NCBI RefSeq assembly: GCF_004006295.1
Contig: NZ_CP026095.1
Location: 3,334,001-3,398,000, forward strand
DNA length: 64,000 nucleotides
Origin: Peribacillus asahii
GTDB taxonomy: Bacteria > Bacillota > Bacilli > Bacillales > DSM-1321
Direction of reading: 5' to 3'
Part shown: positions 17,359-26,305 of the stretch, piece by piece
How positions within the stretch are numbered: the stretch's first letter is position 1
Layout: every line of letters starts with the position of its first letter
Notes under the pieces: model-generated
What the model was told of the DNA's origin: nothing
Seen by the model: the letters and a program-made list of their open reading frames with translations, nothing else
Databases searched by the model: none
Made by a program: the position numbers and the translations under genes

Positions 17359-17689
17359 ACTTCCCTAGAAAAGCACCCGTATACTCATTTGCTTTTAATT
17401 CTTTATCAGAATAAACCTCTTTTAAAGCTTGAATCATTGATTTTCCGACACCTTGTTGACGAAATGCAGGGTTAACAGATATATGATGAATCTCAATTGA
17501 ATTCGTAAAAATTTCAGCTCCTACTAAACCGATAATGTCTTCATCTTTCCAAAGAAATAATTGAAAGTTTTCGTTCGTTTCATAATTCTTCATTGTTTGC
17601 TGAAGCTGTTTAATATCTCTTTCATCCGGCATAAAAGACAATAAACCCATAGCAAACTTCTCATACATCTTTTTATACTTGATTAACAT
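17342..17689 (-). CDS. ribT: GNAT acetyltransferase RibT
   Basis: A 115-residue GNAT-fold protein recognised as RibT from its start (MLIKYKKMYEKFAMGLLSFM) and from DIKQLQQTMKNYET. The acetyl-CoA binding motif region is HISVNPAFRQQGVGKSMI near residues 69-86. In B. subtilis ribT is the last gene of the riboflavin operon. Its exact substrate is not settled. Here no rib biosynthesis gene is adjacent: a 376-bp non-coding gap lies upstream. A GAGGGA ribosome site precedes the ATG. It is about ten residues shorter at the C-terminus than I recall for B. subtilis RibT, ending inside the shared terminator. Confidence 0.85.
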   Translation of the reverse strand: MLIKYKKMYEKFAMGLLSFMPDERDIKQLQQTMKNYETNENFQLFLWKDEDIIGLVGAEIFTNSIEIHHISVNPAFRQQGVGKSMIQALKEVYSDKELKANEYTGAFLGKCENRG

Positions 17690-17908
17690 ATTATCCCTCG
17701 TTACTAAATAACGTTTTGTTATTCACTTAATGATTTCAGCGATTCCGTTTCACATTCAAGAGCTCATCTATGACATTACTATCATACATAAAAACTCAAT
17801 CCGTTTCAATATCCCCAAAATGTCCTTTATCTACTGCTCAAACAGGTTTATCTAAATAGTAATTCTTTCCTTACTCATCTTTAGCTAATTACGTATAAAA
17901 CGAGGGGT

Positions 17909-17956
17909 TCATCCTCTAAAAATCATTTGATCAATACTATTATCGATAAATTTCAC
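17909..17956 (-). CDS. Possible 15-residue peptide upstream of ribT
   Basis: A GTG frame of 15 codons (MKFIDNSIDQMIFRG) follows AAGGAG with an ideal 8-nt spacing. It is the only coding-like feature in the 17690-18065 gap. It could be a leader peptide or a chance match. No homologue is recognised. Confidence 0.2.
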   Translation of the reverse strand: MKFIDNSIDQMIFRG

Positions 17957-18025
17957 TTGCAATTCTCCTTGTCTTTTACTACATTTGAGGAGTGAATTTA
18001 AATGATACACAGAATGTTGCTTTTG

Positions 18026-18053
18026 TATAATTACATTCGTCTATATAGACGAA
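18026..18053 (+). promoter_or_regulatory. -10 box and 18-bp perfect palindrome before ypuA
   Basis: TATAAT at 18026-18031 is followed by TTCGTCTATATAGACGAA at 18036-18053, an uninterrupted perfect palindrome without a loop. It lies at the expected transcription start and just before the ribosome site, which is where a repressor operator would sit. No good -35 was found. Confidence 0.5.
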
Positions 18054-18065
18054 GGAGGAAAAACA

Positions 18066-18941
18066 ATGAATCGAAAACTAATGAAAAAATGGTTCATTTT
18101 AACGATTATGCTTTGTATGCTTGTTCCATATAAAGCGTTCGCTGATGTAGCCGTTGGAGAAATGATTGTAACGCTTGGTGAAAATCTAACACCTGAACAA
18201 AAAAATACATTATTAGCAGAAATGAAAGCTCCACAAGATGTACAAACGATTACAGTTAGCAATGCCGAAGAACATGAATATTTAGGAAGCTATATTTCAA
18301 AAGCCTTAATCGGTACAAAGGCGATCTCATCTTCTGCTGTAACATTTGAACAAGCCGGGACAGGATTAAAGGTCGAATCGAAGAATATTAACTGGGTAAC
18401 CGAGGAAATGTATATTAATGCTTTAGCGACAGCTGGGGTAAAAGACGCTACAATTTATGTTACAGCCCCGATTCCAGTATCTGGAACCGCTGCTTTAACA
18501 GGAATTATTAAAGCATATGAAGTTTCTTCTGATAAAGTGATTCCTGAAGATGTCAAACAGGCCGCAAATGAGGAAATGGTTACAACAGCAAAACTTGGCG
18601 ATGAGATTGGTACAGAACAAGCCGCTGCTTTAATGACAAAAATCAAAGAAGAAATGGCAGCCAATAAACCGGAAACACCAGAGGAGCTTCGGACAATTAT
18701 TGATTCCGCTGCTCAGGACCTTAATATCACCTTAACAGAAGAACAAATTCAAAATTTACAAGATTTATTTAATAAATTAAAAGAATTAAATATTGATTGG
18801 AACGCTGTAGGCGATCAATTAACAAAAGCAAAAGAAAAACTAGATGCCTTCCTTGAATCGGAAGAAGGTCAATCTTTTATTGATAAAATTAAAGAAGGCT
18901 TTGCCAACTTAATCGAAGCAATTAAAGCGCTATTCCAATAG
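18066..18941 (+). CDS. ypuA: Secreted DUF1002 protein YpuA
   Basis: A 291-residue protein with a signal peptide (about 1-26, KKWFILTIMLCMLVPYKAFA, cleavage after AFA). The DUF1002 domain follows: VTLGENLTPEQKNTLLAEM near residue 37, then ITVSNAEEHEYLG and a TAPIPVSGTAALTGI segment near 138. The C-terminal 100 residues are acidic and helical. B. subtilis YpuA has similar length and is reported to respond to cell envelope stress. Its molecular role is unknown. GAAGGAGG precedes the ATG. The promoter overlaps a striking palindrome. A strong terminator follows. Confidence 0.88.
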   Translation: MNRKLMKKWFILTIMLCMLVPYKAFADVAVGEMIVTLGENLTPEQKNTLLAEMKAPQDVQTITVSNAEEHEYLGSYISKALIGTKAISSSAVTFEQAGTGLKVESKNINWVTEEMYINALATAGVKDATIYVTAPIPVSGTAALTGIIKAYEVSSDKVIPEDVKQAANEEMVTTAKLGDEIGTEQAAALMTKIKEEMAANKPETPEELRTIIDSAAQDLNITLTEEQIQNLQDLFNKLKELNIDWNAVGDQLTKAKEKLDAFLESEEGQSFIDKIKEGFANLIEAIKALFQ

Positions 18942-19006
18942 GTTTATCCTGCACTTAACGCAATCACTTACTTAATAACGGTGAAATTTCATAAAATATT
19001 GCACAT

Positions 19007-19049
19007 AAGGATAGATAAGGAAAACCACTTGCCTTATCTATCCTTTTTT
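19007..19049 (+). terminator. Terminator of ypuA
   Basis: A perfect 12-bp stem (GGATAGATAAGG/CCTTATCTATCC) with an 11-nt loop and a run of T. Confidence 0.92.
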
Positions 19050-19076
19050 ATACTACTTTTGTTAAATTCGTTGAAT

Positions 19077-19112
19077 AAAAAGAGCGATGCCTATATGTAA
19101 GCATCACTCTAG
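19077..19112 (-). terminator. Terminator of the 19.1-kb lipoprotein gene
   Basis: AGAGTGATGC pairs with GCATCGCTCT (one G-T pair) around a 10-nt loop, followed on the minus strand by TTTTTA. Confidence 0.75.
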
Positions 19113-19127
19113 TTTCCTCTTAATATT

Positions 19128-19784
19128 TTAGAATTCAAGCTTGATTTTTTCAGCGTCACTTAGTTTTTCTTCTTTTTCATTAAAAACATCACTTGTCGTA
19201 ATCTCAATGAAGTCAATTTTAGACTTTTTAATGATAAAACCTACATTACCCTTTTTTGTTTCATTTGCTTCAATTTCTCCATTTAACTCTTCAAGGTAAA
19301 TATCATCTTCCCATGTCTTTTTTTCACCTAAACTTGTACTAACGATTGCTGCCGGTGCGAATTTAAGAGGTTTATCCGATGTATTCTTTATTTCTACGAA
19401 CATTTTCACAAAATCAAACTCTTCATCGTGTGTATAAGAATGAAAGAAATCAATCAAACTGTAATCTGGTTTAAAATGCAGAATTTTTGCTTCTCTTATT
19501 GTCAATTCAATTGAATCTATTTTGTATGTTTGGCTGTCATTTTTTATTGCCTGTAATGTTAATTCACCTCTTTTATCTCGAGAGGATTCTCCTACATCTT
19601 GTATGGATCTGTCATCTGATACTTGAGGATTAAGAATATAATCATTATAGTAGCTAGGAATTGTGCTAGAGGAATTTGTTGTATCGGATTGATTTTCTGT
19701 AGCGACAGATTGTTCAGTATTGTTATTTGAACAACCTATTAGTAGAAGAGATAATGATATAAATAGAAAAATTGCTTTTTTCAT
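19128..19784 (-). CDS. Lipoprotein, DUF4352-like
   Basis: A 218-residue lipoprotein: signal peptide with lipobox LLIGC (Cys near residue 18), a Ser/Thr/Asn-rich linker and a beta-rich domain. The domain has the pattern TYKIDSIELTIREAKIL, then FVKMFVEIKNTSDKPLKF, then NETKKGNVGFII, which resembles the immunoglobulin-like DUF4352 family of cell-surface proteins. A specific function cannot be given. The start chosen has GGGAG 7 nt upstream. The longer open frame runs into the phoA terminator hairpin and is rejected. It has its own terminator. Confidence 0.75.
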   Translation of the reverse strand: MKKAIFLFISLSLLLIGCSNNNTEQSVATENQSDTTNSSSTIPSYYNDYILNPQVSDDRSIQDVGESSRDKRGELTLQAIKNDSQTYKIDSIELTIREAKILHFKPDYSLIDFFHSYTHDEEFDFVKMFVEIKNTSDKPLKFAPAAIVSTSLGEKKTWEDDIYLEELNGEIEANETKKGNVGFIIKKSKIDFIEITTSDVFNEKEEKLSDAEKIKLEF

Positions 19785-19811
19785 AATAGAGCTCCCATCC
19801 GTTTTTTTACT

Positions 19812-19853
19812 AAAAGTTCCCATTGTGCAAAATGTAGCAATGGGAACTTTTTT
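19812..19853. terminator. Bidirectional terminator downstream of phoA
   Basis: AAAAGTTCCCATTG and CAATGGGAACTTTT form a 14-bp stem with a 12-nt loop and T-runs in both directions. It lies 90 nt beyond the phoA stop codon. Confidence 0.75.
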
Positions 19854-19943
19854 ATTGTAGAGTCTAGTCCCTCCAAAATGAAAAGGAACGATTTTGAAGG
19901 GGTTTACACCCCAAGGCTGATTAAGACATTTGTACGGTTGTTA

Positions 19944-21323
19944 TTATTTATCATTAATAACAACTTTAGATTTAAGCAAGTCAAAGATAATTTTGGCATG
20001 ATCTGTATTATCGACTTGTCCCGCAAATCTTTCACTTGATGGTCCGAAAGCATAGACTGGTACGTCTTCACCGGTATGTCCGCCAGTTGTCCATCCAGTG
20101 TGTGAACGTTCATTAAAAATGTTTTCAATGGCATTGTCGATGTTTGTATAGTTTTTAGTTTCAGCTGCAGTTTTAACAGATTGAATTTCTTTGTCCGTTA
20201 AATCGAGATTAATATATTGTTTTAATGTCTCCTCAACGCTTGCCCCATCTATAATTTGTTGAGCCATGAAATCAGGGGTACGTTTTGCTGCTTTGATCGG
20301 TTCGCCAAACCAGTTATAGATTCCGTCAGCACCAATTGAATATCCACCTGTAGAGTGGTCGGCAGTTGCAACAACTAGTGTATGCTTATCCTTTTTAGCA
20401 AATTCGATAGCTGCTTTAAATGCTTTTTCGAAATCTTCCATCTCACTCATTGCGCCAACGATATCATTGTCATGTCCAGCCCAGTCAATTTGGCTGCCTT
20501 CAACCATTAAGAAGAAACCGTCTTTATCTTGCTTTAAACGATCAATTGCTGATTGTGTCATGTCCTCTAATGATGGTGTATCTTTTTCACGGTCAATCAT
20601 TTTAGGCAGACCTGTTGGAGCGAATAAACCAAGAACTTGTTCATCCTTATTCTTTAATAAATCGTCACGATTTGTCACATAGCTATAGCCGTCTTTTTTA
20701 AACTCATTTACAAGATTTCGATCTTGACGTATAAAAAGGTCTGTTCCTCCACCTAAAAGAACATCTACTTTATGTTTTCCGTTAATTAGCTCGTCATAAT
20801 AATCATCAGCAATTGCATTCATATTTTTACGGCTAATATCATGTGAACCAAATGAAGCAGGCGTAGCGTGAGTAATTTCTGATGTTGCAACAAGTCCCGT
20901 TGCTTTTCCTTTTTCTTTTGCTGCTTCTAAAACCGTTTTCACTTCCGTTTTGTCATTATCAACCGCAATTGCATTGTTGTACGTTTTAATACCAGCCGAC
21001 ATAGCAGTTGCTGCAGAAGCTGAATCTGTTACATTTTGAGCTGGATCTTCCGGGTATGTCATTTGCTGACCTACTAAATACTGATCAAAAGTCGTTTTTT
21101 CTGCAAATTTTGTAGCAGGATCATCTTTAAGGTAACGATGTGCCGATGTATAAGATACACCCATTCCATCCCCAATAAGGAAAATGACATTTTTCACTTT
21201 AGCATTATTTTGATTTTCCCCTTTTGCTTCAGCAGTTGAGACAGATCCCGTAAAACTTGTAAGAGCTAATGATGAAACGACTGCAAAAGGTAATAGTTTC
21301 TTTTTGAAATTTTTATTAAACAT
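19944..21323 (-). CDS. phoA: Secreted alkaline phosphatase
   Basis: Hydrolyses phosphate monoesters outside the cell to scavenge phosphate. The 459-residue protein has a signal peptide (about 1-33, ending SVSTAEA). The metal-binding start VIFLIGDGMGVSYT is near residue 46, the nucleophilic Ser lies in VTDSASAATAM near 102, and metal ligand segments are seen in SQIDWAGHDND, ATADHSTGGY and the late HTGEDVPVYAFGP. These define the alkaline phosphatase superfamily member close to B. subtilis PhoA/PhoB. Which paralogue it is cannot be fixed. GGGGAGGGG precedes the ATG. A Pho box promoter lies upstream, so it should be induced by phosphate starvation through PhoPR. Confidence 0.92.
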   Translation of the reverse strand: MFNKNFKKKLLPFAVVSSLALTSFTGSVSTAEAKGENQNNAKVKNVIFLIGDGMGVSYTSAHRYLKDDPATKFAEKTTFDQYLVGQQMTYPEDPAQNVTDSASAATAMSAGIKTYNNAIAVDNDKTEVKTVLEAAKEKGKATGLVATSEITHATPASFGSHDISRKNMNAIADDYYDELINGKHKVDVLLGGGTDLFIRQDRNLVNEFKKDGYSYVTNRDDLLKNKDEQVLGLFAPTGLPKMIDREKDTPSLEDMTQSAIDRLKQDKDGFFLMVEGSQIDWAGHDNDIVGAMSEMEDFEKAFKAAIEFAKKDKHTLVVATADHSTGGYSIGADGIYNWFGEPIKAAKRTPDFMAQQIIDGASVEETLKQYINLDLTDKEIQSVKTAAETKNYTNIDNAIENIFNERSHTGWTTGGHTGEDVPVYAFGPSSERFAGQVDNTDHAKIIFDLLKSKVVINDK

Positions 21324-21355
21324 TTTTTCCCCTCCCCATATTGTCTACAAGTTTT

Positions 21356-21409
21356 ATCATATTTTAATAGTATTAAGGGCTTGTTAAGGGAAGATTCATA
21401 TATTGTAAA
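21356..21409 (-). promoter_or_regulatory. Pho box promoter of phoA
   Basis: On the minus strand four hexamers spaced exactly 11 bp apart read TTTACA, TGAATC, TTAACA and TTAATA (PhoP consensus TTAACA). TATGAT follows at 21361-21356, 9 nt beyond the last hexamer. This is the standard geometry of a PhoP-activated promoter. Confidence 0.85.
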
Positions 21410-21474
21410 ATACATAAATCAAGCCGGACAATGGTTATTTTCCAGATCTAGATTTACTATCAAATTTATATATA

Positions 21475-21507
21475 CAAAAAAGTACACCACTATATCGTGA
21501 TGTACTA
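21475..21507 (-). terminator. Terminator of lysA
   Basis: AGTACATCAC pairs with GTGGTGTACT (one G-T pair) around a 6-nt loop, followed by TTTTTT on the minus strand, 54 nt after the lysA stop. Confidence 0.82.
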
Positions 21508-21560
21508 AATTATTATTAAAGTGTATGTGTTCGAGTACGTTCTTTTTTTGATAGACTATA

Positions 21561-22883
21561 TTATTTACAATCGACCACTTCATGAAGAGCCAAGTCAAGA
21601 CGAACAAGATCTTCATATGTTTCACGCTTAATAACTAAACGGGCTTCCCCGTTCTCTACAAACACAACAGCTGGTCTTGGAATCCGGTTATAGTTATTAG
21701 CCATACTATAGCCATAAGCTCCTGTACAGAAAACAGCTAACACATCGCCGCGGCCTGATTTCGGTAAAGGTAAATCCCAAATTAGCATATCGCCGCTTTC
21801 ACAACATTTCCCCGCAATGGCTACCGTTTCCTCCACGGGATCAAGTGGACGATTGGCTAAGACTGCATCGTATTTTGCTTCGTATAAAGCTGGTCGAATA
21901 TTATCGCTCATCCCTCCATCAACAGCTAAATACTTTCTTACTTCCGGCACTTCTTTTTCTGAACCGACTTGATATAAGGTTACACCAGCATCACCGACTA
22001 GTGAACGACCTGGTTCAATCCAGATTTCCGGCATTGTTAAGTCTGAATCTGCAATTTGGGCTTGTACTTCACGTACAATTTCCTCTACATACTGTGAAGC
22101 TGGAAGTGGTTCATCTTCCTCTGTATAACGAATACCAAAACCACCGCCTAAGTTTAATACTGTTGGCTGATAGTTAAAAGCTGCCTGCCAATTTCTTAAT
22201 TGACCGATGATTTTTTGAGCAGCTAGTATAAATCCTGTTGTTTGGAAAATTTGAGAGCCGATATGGCAATGTAATCCTAACACTTCAATCCAATTACTTT
22301 TTAACGCTTGGCGTAATGCAGCTTCCGCCTGTCCATTCATTAAATCAAAACCAAACTTGGAGTCTTCCTGACCTGTTAAAATGTAATCATGTGTATGTGC
22401 TTCAATCCCCGGTGTTACACGAAGTAAGATACTCATCTTTTGTTCGCGCTTTGCACAAATTTCTTCTAGCAACTCTAGTTCTGAAAGATTGTCTACGACG
22501 ATACAACCAATTTGATAATCTAACGCCATATGCAGTTCTTCTTCACTTTTGTTATTCCCATGGAAATGAATGCGATCTGTTGGAAAATTCGCTTTAATCG
22601 CTGTATATAGCTCTCCTCCAGATACAACATCTAACGATAAACCTTCTTGCTCTGCCACTTGAATCATAGCAATTGAGGAGAATGCTTTACTTGCATAGGC
22701 AACTTGTGCTGCAATTCCTAATTCCTCAAACGTCTTTTTAAACCCTCTTGCTCGTTCGCGAACTAGTGCTATATCATAAACGTATAACGGTGTTCCATAT
22801 TGTTTCGTAAGTTCAATCGTATCGACCCCGCCAATCTCAAGATGTCCTAAGTCATTGACGCGCCCAGTTCCGTACAAATGCAT
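21561..22883 (-). CDS. lysA: Diaminopimelate decarboxylase
   Basis: PLP enzyme converting meso-diaminopimelate to L-lysine, the last step of lysine synthesis. The 440 residues show the PLP lysine in VAYASKAFSS near residue 60, the HFHGNNKS segment, the Gly-rich phosphate-binding loop NLGGGFGIRY near 243, EPGRSLVGDAG near 292 and the catalytic Cys in KCCESGDML near 362. These are standard for the family. AAGGTGG lies 7 nt before the ATG. It is downstream of spoVAF as in B. subtilis, with a 165-bp gap in which no terminator was seen. Confidence 0.96.
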   Translation of the reverse strand: MHLYGTGRVNDLGHLEIGGVDTIELTKQYGTPLYVYDIALVRERARGFKKTFEELGIAAQVAYASKAFSSIAMIQVAEQEGLSLDVVSGGELYTAIKANFPTDRIHFHGNNKSEEELHMALDYQIGCIVVDNLSELELLEEICAKREQKMSILLRVTPGIEAHTHDYILTGQEDSKFGFDLMNGQAEAALRQALKSNWIEVLGLHCHIGSQIFQTTGFILAAQKIIGQLRNWQAAFNYQPTVLNLGGGFGIRYTEEDEPLPASQYVEEIVREVQAQIADSDLTMPEIWIEPGRSLVGDAGVTLYQVGSEKEVPEVRKYLAVDGGMSDNIRPALYEAKYDAVLANRPLDPVEETVAIAGKCCESGDMLIWDLPLPKSGRGDVLAVFCTGAYGYSMANNYNRIPRPAVVFVENGEARLVIKRETYEDLVRLDLALHEVVDCK

Positions 22884-23048
22884 CTTTGTTCCACCTTTCT
22901 CCCTTTAAAAAGCGATATCGTATATAAATGAGGCAGACTTATAAGATTGTCAAATCGGAGTTTAGCTCTCATCCTATAGTCAGTCTCATGTTATTTCAGC
23001 TTTCGCGCTTTTCGAATAAAATTAAATTACCATAACTTTTCGACAACA

Positions 23049-24539
23049 TCAACCATTAGATTCAGGTGGCTGGCGGTACTTATCACGTGGATGCACAACA
23101 CTCGGTCTTAGGATGGAGCCCGGAACTGGTCTTCTCAATAAAATATGAGAAAAAGCTTTTGGATTAAAAGGTAACAATGGCCATAAATATGGTGTATTAA
23201 ATGCCTTTATACCCGCTAACAAAATAAAGTATAAAGTGAAACCTATCATTAAACCCGGCACCTCAAATATGGCGACTAAAGCAAGTATGGCTAAGCGGGC
23301 TATTTTATTGGCGACCCCTAGTTCATAACTTGGTGTCACAAATGTACCTATCGTTGCTACAGCGGCATATAGAATCACTTCAGGAACAAATAATCCAACG
23401 TCTATCGCAATTTGCCCGATTAATACGGCCGCAATTAAGCCCATTGCGGTTGCAAGCGAGGTCGGAGTATGTATGGCGGCCAATCGTAAAAATTCAATCC
23501 CCACTTCAGCTATAAAGATTTGTACAACAATCGGAATTTTCGTTTTATCATTCGGTCCGATAAATTCCAGTTTCTCTGGTAATAGTCCTGGGTCAAGAAT
23601 GAATAAAAACCAAACCGGCAGTAAAAATAATGAGGCCGCAATTCCTAAGAAACGCACCCATCGAACAAATGTCCCTACCGCTGGGGACTGCCTAAATTCC
23701 TCAACATGCTGCATATGATGAAAAATCGTTGTCGGTACTAAAATAACACTCGGTGAAGTATCAACATAGACTATAACATGACCTTCTAGAAGATGGGCAG
23801 CTGCTATATCCGCTCGTTCTGTATAGCGAATAAGCGGATAAGGATTGTAGCCCTGCCTCACGATAAATTCCTCTACGGTTTTATCAGCCATTGGCAAACC
23901 ATCCAGTTTAATTCTATTCAATTCCTTACGAATAATATCTATTAAATCAGCATCTGCAAGGCCATCTATATAAGCAAGTGCGACATCTGTTTTAGATCTT
24001 TCGCCTACTTTTAACATTTCAAAGCGCAGTCTTTCATCTCGAATTCTTCTTCTTGTTAGTGCGGTATTAATCACAATATTTTCAATAAAGCCATCCCGCG
24101 ATCCACGAACCACTTTTTCTGTGTCTGGCTCATCCGGCTGACGTCCCGGATAAGTTCTGACATCCACCACATATCCTATTGGTGTCCCGTCAACCACGAC
24201 GACAATTAAACCTGAGAGAACTTGATCGACAAGTTCATCCATCGTCTCAATCGGTGTAACCTGTTGGTGAGTAATTCTATTTTCTACGATTTCTGCTACT
24301 TTCGATGTTGCTCGTTCCGTATCATTACAATCAACCAATTCTTCTAGAATCTCAACAATCAAAGCCGAATCGACGAGACCCGTTACATAATACATATGAA
24401 CATCTTTCTTTAAAATCTTTATCTTTCTTACGCCTATATCATAACTTTTACCCAGCCCCACTCTTTCTTTCATATAGGCTTCTACTTCTGATACTTTATT
24501 AGAGATCGGTGTCATGTTCTTTTTGCTTTCTGAACTCAT
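23049..24539 (-). CDS. spoVAF: Stage V sporulation protein AF
   Basis: A 496-residue membrane protein homologous to GerA-type germinant receptor A subunits, with a hydrophilic N-terminal half and about five spans in the C-terminal half. The family segment [23 protein letters not shown] lies near residues 147-169 and a conserved proline-rich end follows ([16 protein letters not shown]). Encoded at the end of the spoVA operon, it is thought to act in dipicolinic acid movement or germination, but it is less essential than AC-AD-AEb. AAAGGAG precedes the ATG. Its start overlaps the end of spoVAEA by about 40 nt. Confidence 0.94.
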   Translation of the reverse strand: MSSESKKNMTPISNKVSEVEAYMKERVGLGKSYDIGVRKIKILKKDVHMYYVTGLVDSALIVEILEELVDCNDTERATSKVAEIVENRITHQQVTPIETMDELVDQVLSGLIVVVVDGTPIGYVVDVRTYPGRQPDEPDTEKVVRGSRDGFIENIVINTALTRRRIRDERLRFEMLKVGERSKTDVALAYIDGLADADLIDIIRKELNRIKLDGLPMADKTVEEFIVRQGYNPYPLIRYTERADIAAAHLLEGHVIVYVDTSPSVILVPTTIFHHMQHVEEFRQSPAVGTFVRWVRFLGIAASLFLLPVWFLFILDPGLLPEKLEFIGPNDKTKIPIVVQIFIAEVGIEFLRLAAIHTPTSLATAMGLIAAVLIGQIAIDVGLFVPEVILYAAVATIGTFVTPSYELGVANKIARLAILALVAIFEVPGLMIGFTLYFILLAGIKAFNTPYLWPLLPFNPKAFSHILLRRPVPGSILRPSVVHPRDKYRQPPESNG

Positions 24540-25101
24540 AGTTACCGCTCCTTTCTAATATGATTTCCACGGCCATTCTCGTAATTGGTGCACCCTTTTT
24601 ATAATCATCTCGATGTGACATTTTCCCGATATCCCCAATCCCAACGACAATAGGCGCCTTCAATTCATCTATTATATAAACAGTGTCCCCTGTAATTTGC
24701 CCTAATTCAAATTCCTCTACTCCATACTTATCGACTCCATTTGGTGTTAAGTTACCATCACGGTCAATACATACATCTACCTTCGTCCATTCCTCCCTTC
24801 TCGTTTTTGAGGCAACAGCAATAATGCCCAGAACCTCAATCGCAGGATCATTAGCAACATAGCGCATTGCCCGTTCGCCAGCGCCTTCTCCTACATAGCC
24901 GCTGTCATCAAACATTACTAATACGGGATCATTCTTTGCTTGTTGAATAAGGCGAACAAGTTCTGCTCCAGAACAAGCAGTTGGATTTCCTTGTGACATC
25001 GAAATACAGCGACCTCCAATTTCGTGAGCAACAAATTCTACAGCCTTTTTTGCATAAATATCGCCGTCTGTTATCAAAATCACTTTTCTCTTCTGTCCCA
25101 T
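24499..25101 (-). CDS. spoVAEA: Stage V sporulation protein AE, long form (AEa)
   Basis: A 200-residue soluble protein recognised by [17 protein letters not shown] near residue 5, [13 protein letters not shown] near 30, [18 protein letters not shown] near 62 and [14 protein letters not shown] near 160. It belongs to the SpoVAEa family (about 203 residues in B. subtilis), whose biochemical role is unknown. The start follows AAAGGAAG by 7 nt. A TTG 24 nt upstream is less likely. In B. subtilis spoVAC, spoVAD and spoVAEb stand between spoVAB and this gene. Here only about 30 bp separate spoVAB from spoVAEA. Confidence 0.93.
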   Translation of the reverse strand: MGQKRKVILITDGDIYAKKAVEFVAHEIGGRCISMSQGNPTACSGAELVRLIQQAKNDPVLVMFDDSGYVGEGAGERAMRYVANDPAIEVLGIIAVASKTRREEWTKVDVCIDRDGNLTPNGVDKYGVEEFELGQITGDTVYIIDELKAPIVVGIGDIGKMSHRDDYKKGAPITRMAVEIILERSGNYEFRKQKEHDTDL

Positions 25102-25131
25102 CCAATGTCTTCCTTTCGGTACCAAGTTCCT

Positions 25132-25557
25132 TTATAAATCCACATAATAAATCCACTGAAATAAGGAGCCAATGATTTTCCCCAACACAAGCGCCATCAT
25201 TAAATAAATGACTTTTTCTTGAATGCCCATTCGTTTAGCAAGAATCGGAAATACATTTAACACTTCTGTTAATGCAGCCGCCAGCATACCGTTAAAAATG
25301 CCATCGGCAAGACCAATCGGCATCAACAGCCACTTCGTCCAAAAAAGCTTAATTTCTTGTAAACCAAGCCAACCTCCAATTACAACGCCTGCAATAATAG
25401 CCGCTTCATAATAATGAATAAACTGCATCGTTTTTGTAAGCTGAGTTAGTCTCGGAATAACTCCCAACACGGTTACAAATGCTACAAAGCCCGCTCCAAC
25501 CGCAAAACCGCTCGCAAGACCAATAAAGAGACCGAGTACAACTTTACCGGTTATCAA
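25132..25557 (-). CDS. spoVAB: Stage V sporulation protein AB
   Basis: A membrane protein of about 141 residues, with four hydrophobic segments and the family pattern ASGFAVGAGFVAFVTVLGVIPRL near its N-terminus. It belongs to the spoVA operon, needed for dipicolinic acid uptake into the forespore in B. subtilis. Start choice is uncertain: TTG at 25557 with AAGGAAAG upstream gives the B. subtilis length, while an ATG at 25584 without a ribosome site gives 150 residues. Either way it overlaps spoVAA. Confidence 0.88.
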   Translation of the reverse strand: MITGKVVLGLFIGLASGFAVGAGFVAFVTVLGVIPRLTQLTKTMQFIHYYEAAIIAGVVIGGWLGLQEIKLFWTKWLLMPIGLADGIFNGMLAAALTEVLNVFPILAKRMGIQEKVIYLMMALVLGKIIGSLFQWIYYVDL

Positions 25558-26170
25558 GATGACGATTACTTTCCTTATTTTCATTCATGATGACATATTG
25601 ATCTAAATCTTGTTGATAGTTAAACATCTCCACTTCGAGCGGACTTGGCTCTTCATTAAAGCGCTTTTTAAAGAAGTGATTAAAAAAGAGAATCATCCCA
25701 ATTCCAAGACCGAAACTGTACGGAATTTGAATAAGCAACGGCTTTCTATCCTCTCTTCCAGTAATTAGCGTGAAGAGCTTTTGATGCACTTCCCCCATAC
25801 TGACATCTACATGAAAGTTCATAATCGTCATGCCAGCTCCAAGGAATAACAACAACCAAACAGCGGTAAAAGCTAAAAAAGAAACTTTTTGTTTTTCATA
25901 GATTACTTCAATAATTGTCTGAGATGGACCAAATGTTTGAATTTCTATAGATTGATCAATCGCTTGAATAGCTTCAATAACCTGAACCAAATCGATAATA
26001 ATAATATTTTTATCTTCGTGTGTTACAGTAAGTAGAACCTCTTCTTCAATTTTTTTTACCTGCTTATCATCTCCAATAAATTTCGCAACATCTTTCAACC
26101 TCACTTGTTGATTTTTCTGTACGTGTACTCGATTTCGCATTCTAAGATAAATCAAATCCATTGCTTTCAC
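25544..26170 (-). CDS. spoVAA: Stage V sporulation protein AA
   Basis: First gene of the spoVA operon, 208 residues (B. subtilis about 206). It has a cytoplasmic N-terminal domain (YLRMRNRVHVQKNQQVRLKD then VEAIQAIDQSIEIQTFGPSQ) and two C-terminal membrane spans (near 102-120 and 150-165). The start could be GTG at 26170 or ATG at 26161. Neither has a strong ribosome site: AGGAG lies 18 nt before the GTG. A good sigma-G promoter stands 29-59 nt upstream, which fits forespore expression. Confidence 0.92.
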   Translation of the reverse strand: MKAMDLIYLRMRNRVHVQKNQQVRLKDVAKFIGDDKQVKKIEEEVLLTVTHEDKNIIIIDLVQVIEAIQAIDQSIEIQTFGPSQTIIEVIYEKQKVSFLAFTAVWLLLFLGAGMTIMNFHVDVSMGEVHQKLFTLITGREDRKPLLIQIPYSFGLGIGMILFFNHFFKKRFNEEPSPLEVEMFNYQQDLDQYVIMNENKESNRHLDNR

Positions 26171-26198
26171 ATCCAGACCGTTAATTTTCTCCTATATG

Positions 26199-26229
26199 TA
26201 GTATGGATTGGCAACTAAGTGAAAATGCA
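26199..26229 (-). promoter_or_regulatory. Sigma-G promoter of the spoVA operon
   Basis: On the minus strand TGCATT (consensus TGMATA, five of six), an 18-nt spacer and CATACTA (perfect). Confidence 0.85.
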
Positions 26230-26305
26230 GAAAGAAATAGATAACCAATAATTAACAAACAAATTTCACTTCTTAGTTGTGTTAAATAGTATTGAACAAA
26301 CAACA

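Noticed and set aside
18016..18042. ECF sigma (sigma-M/W type) promoter of ypuA with CGTC -10
   Set aside because: CGTC is present at 18038-18041, but no TGAAAC-like -35 lies 16-17 nt upstream. The CGTC is part of the palindrome.
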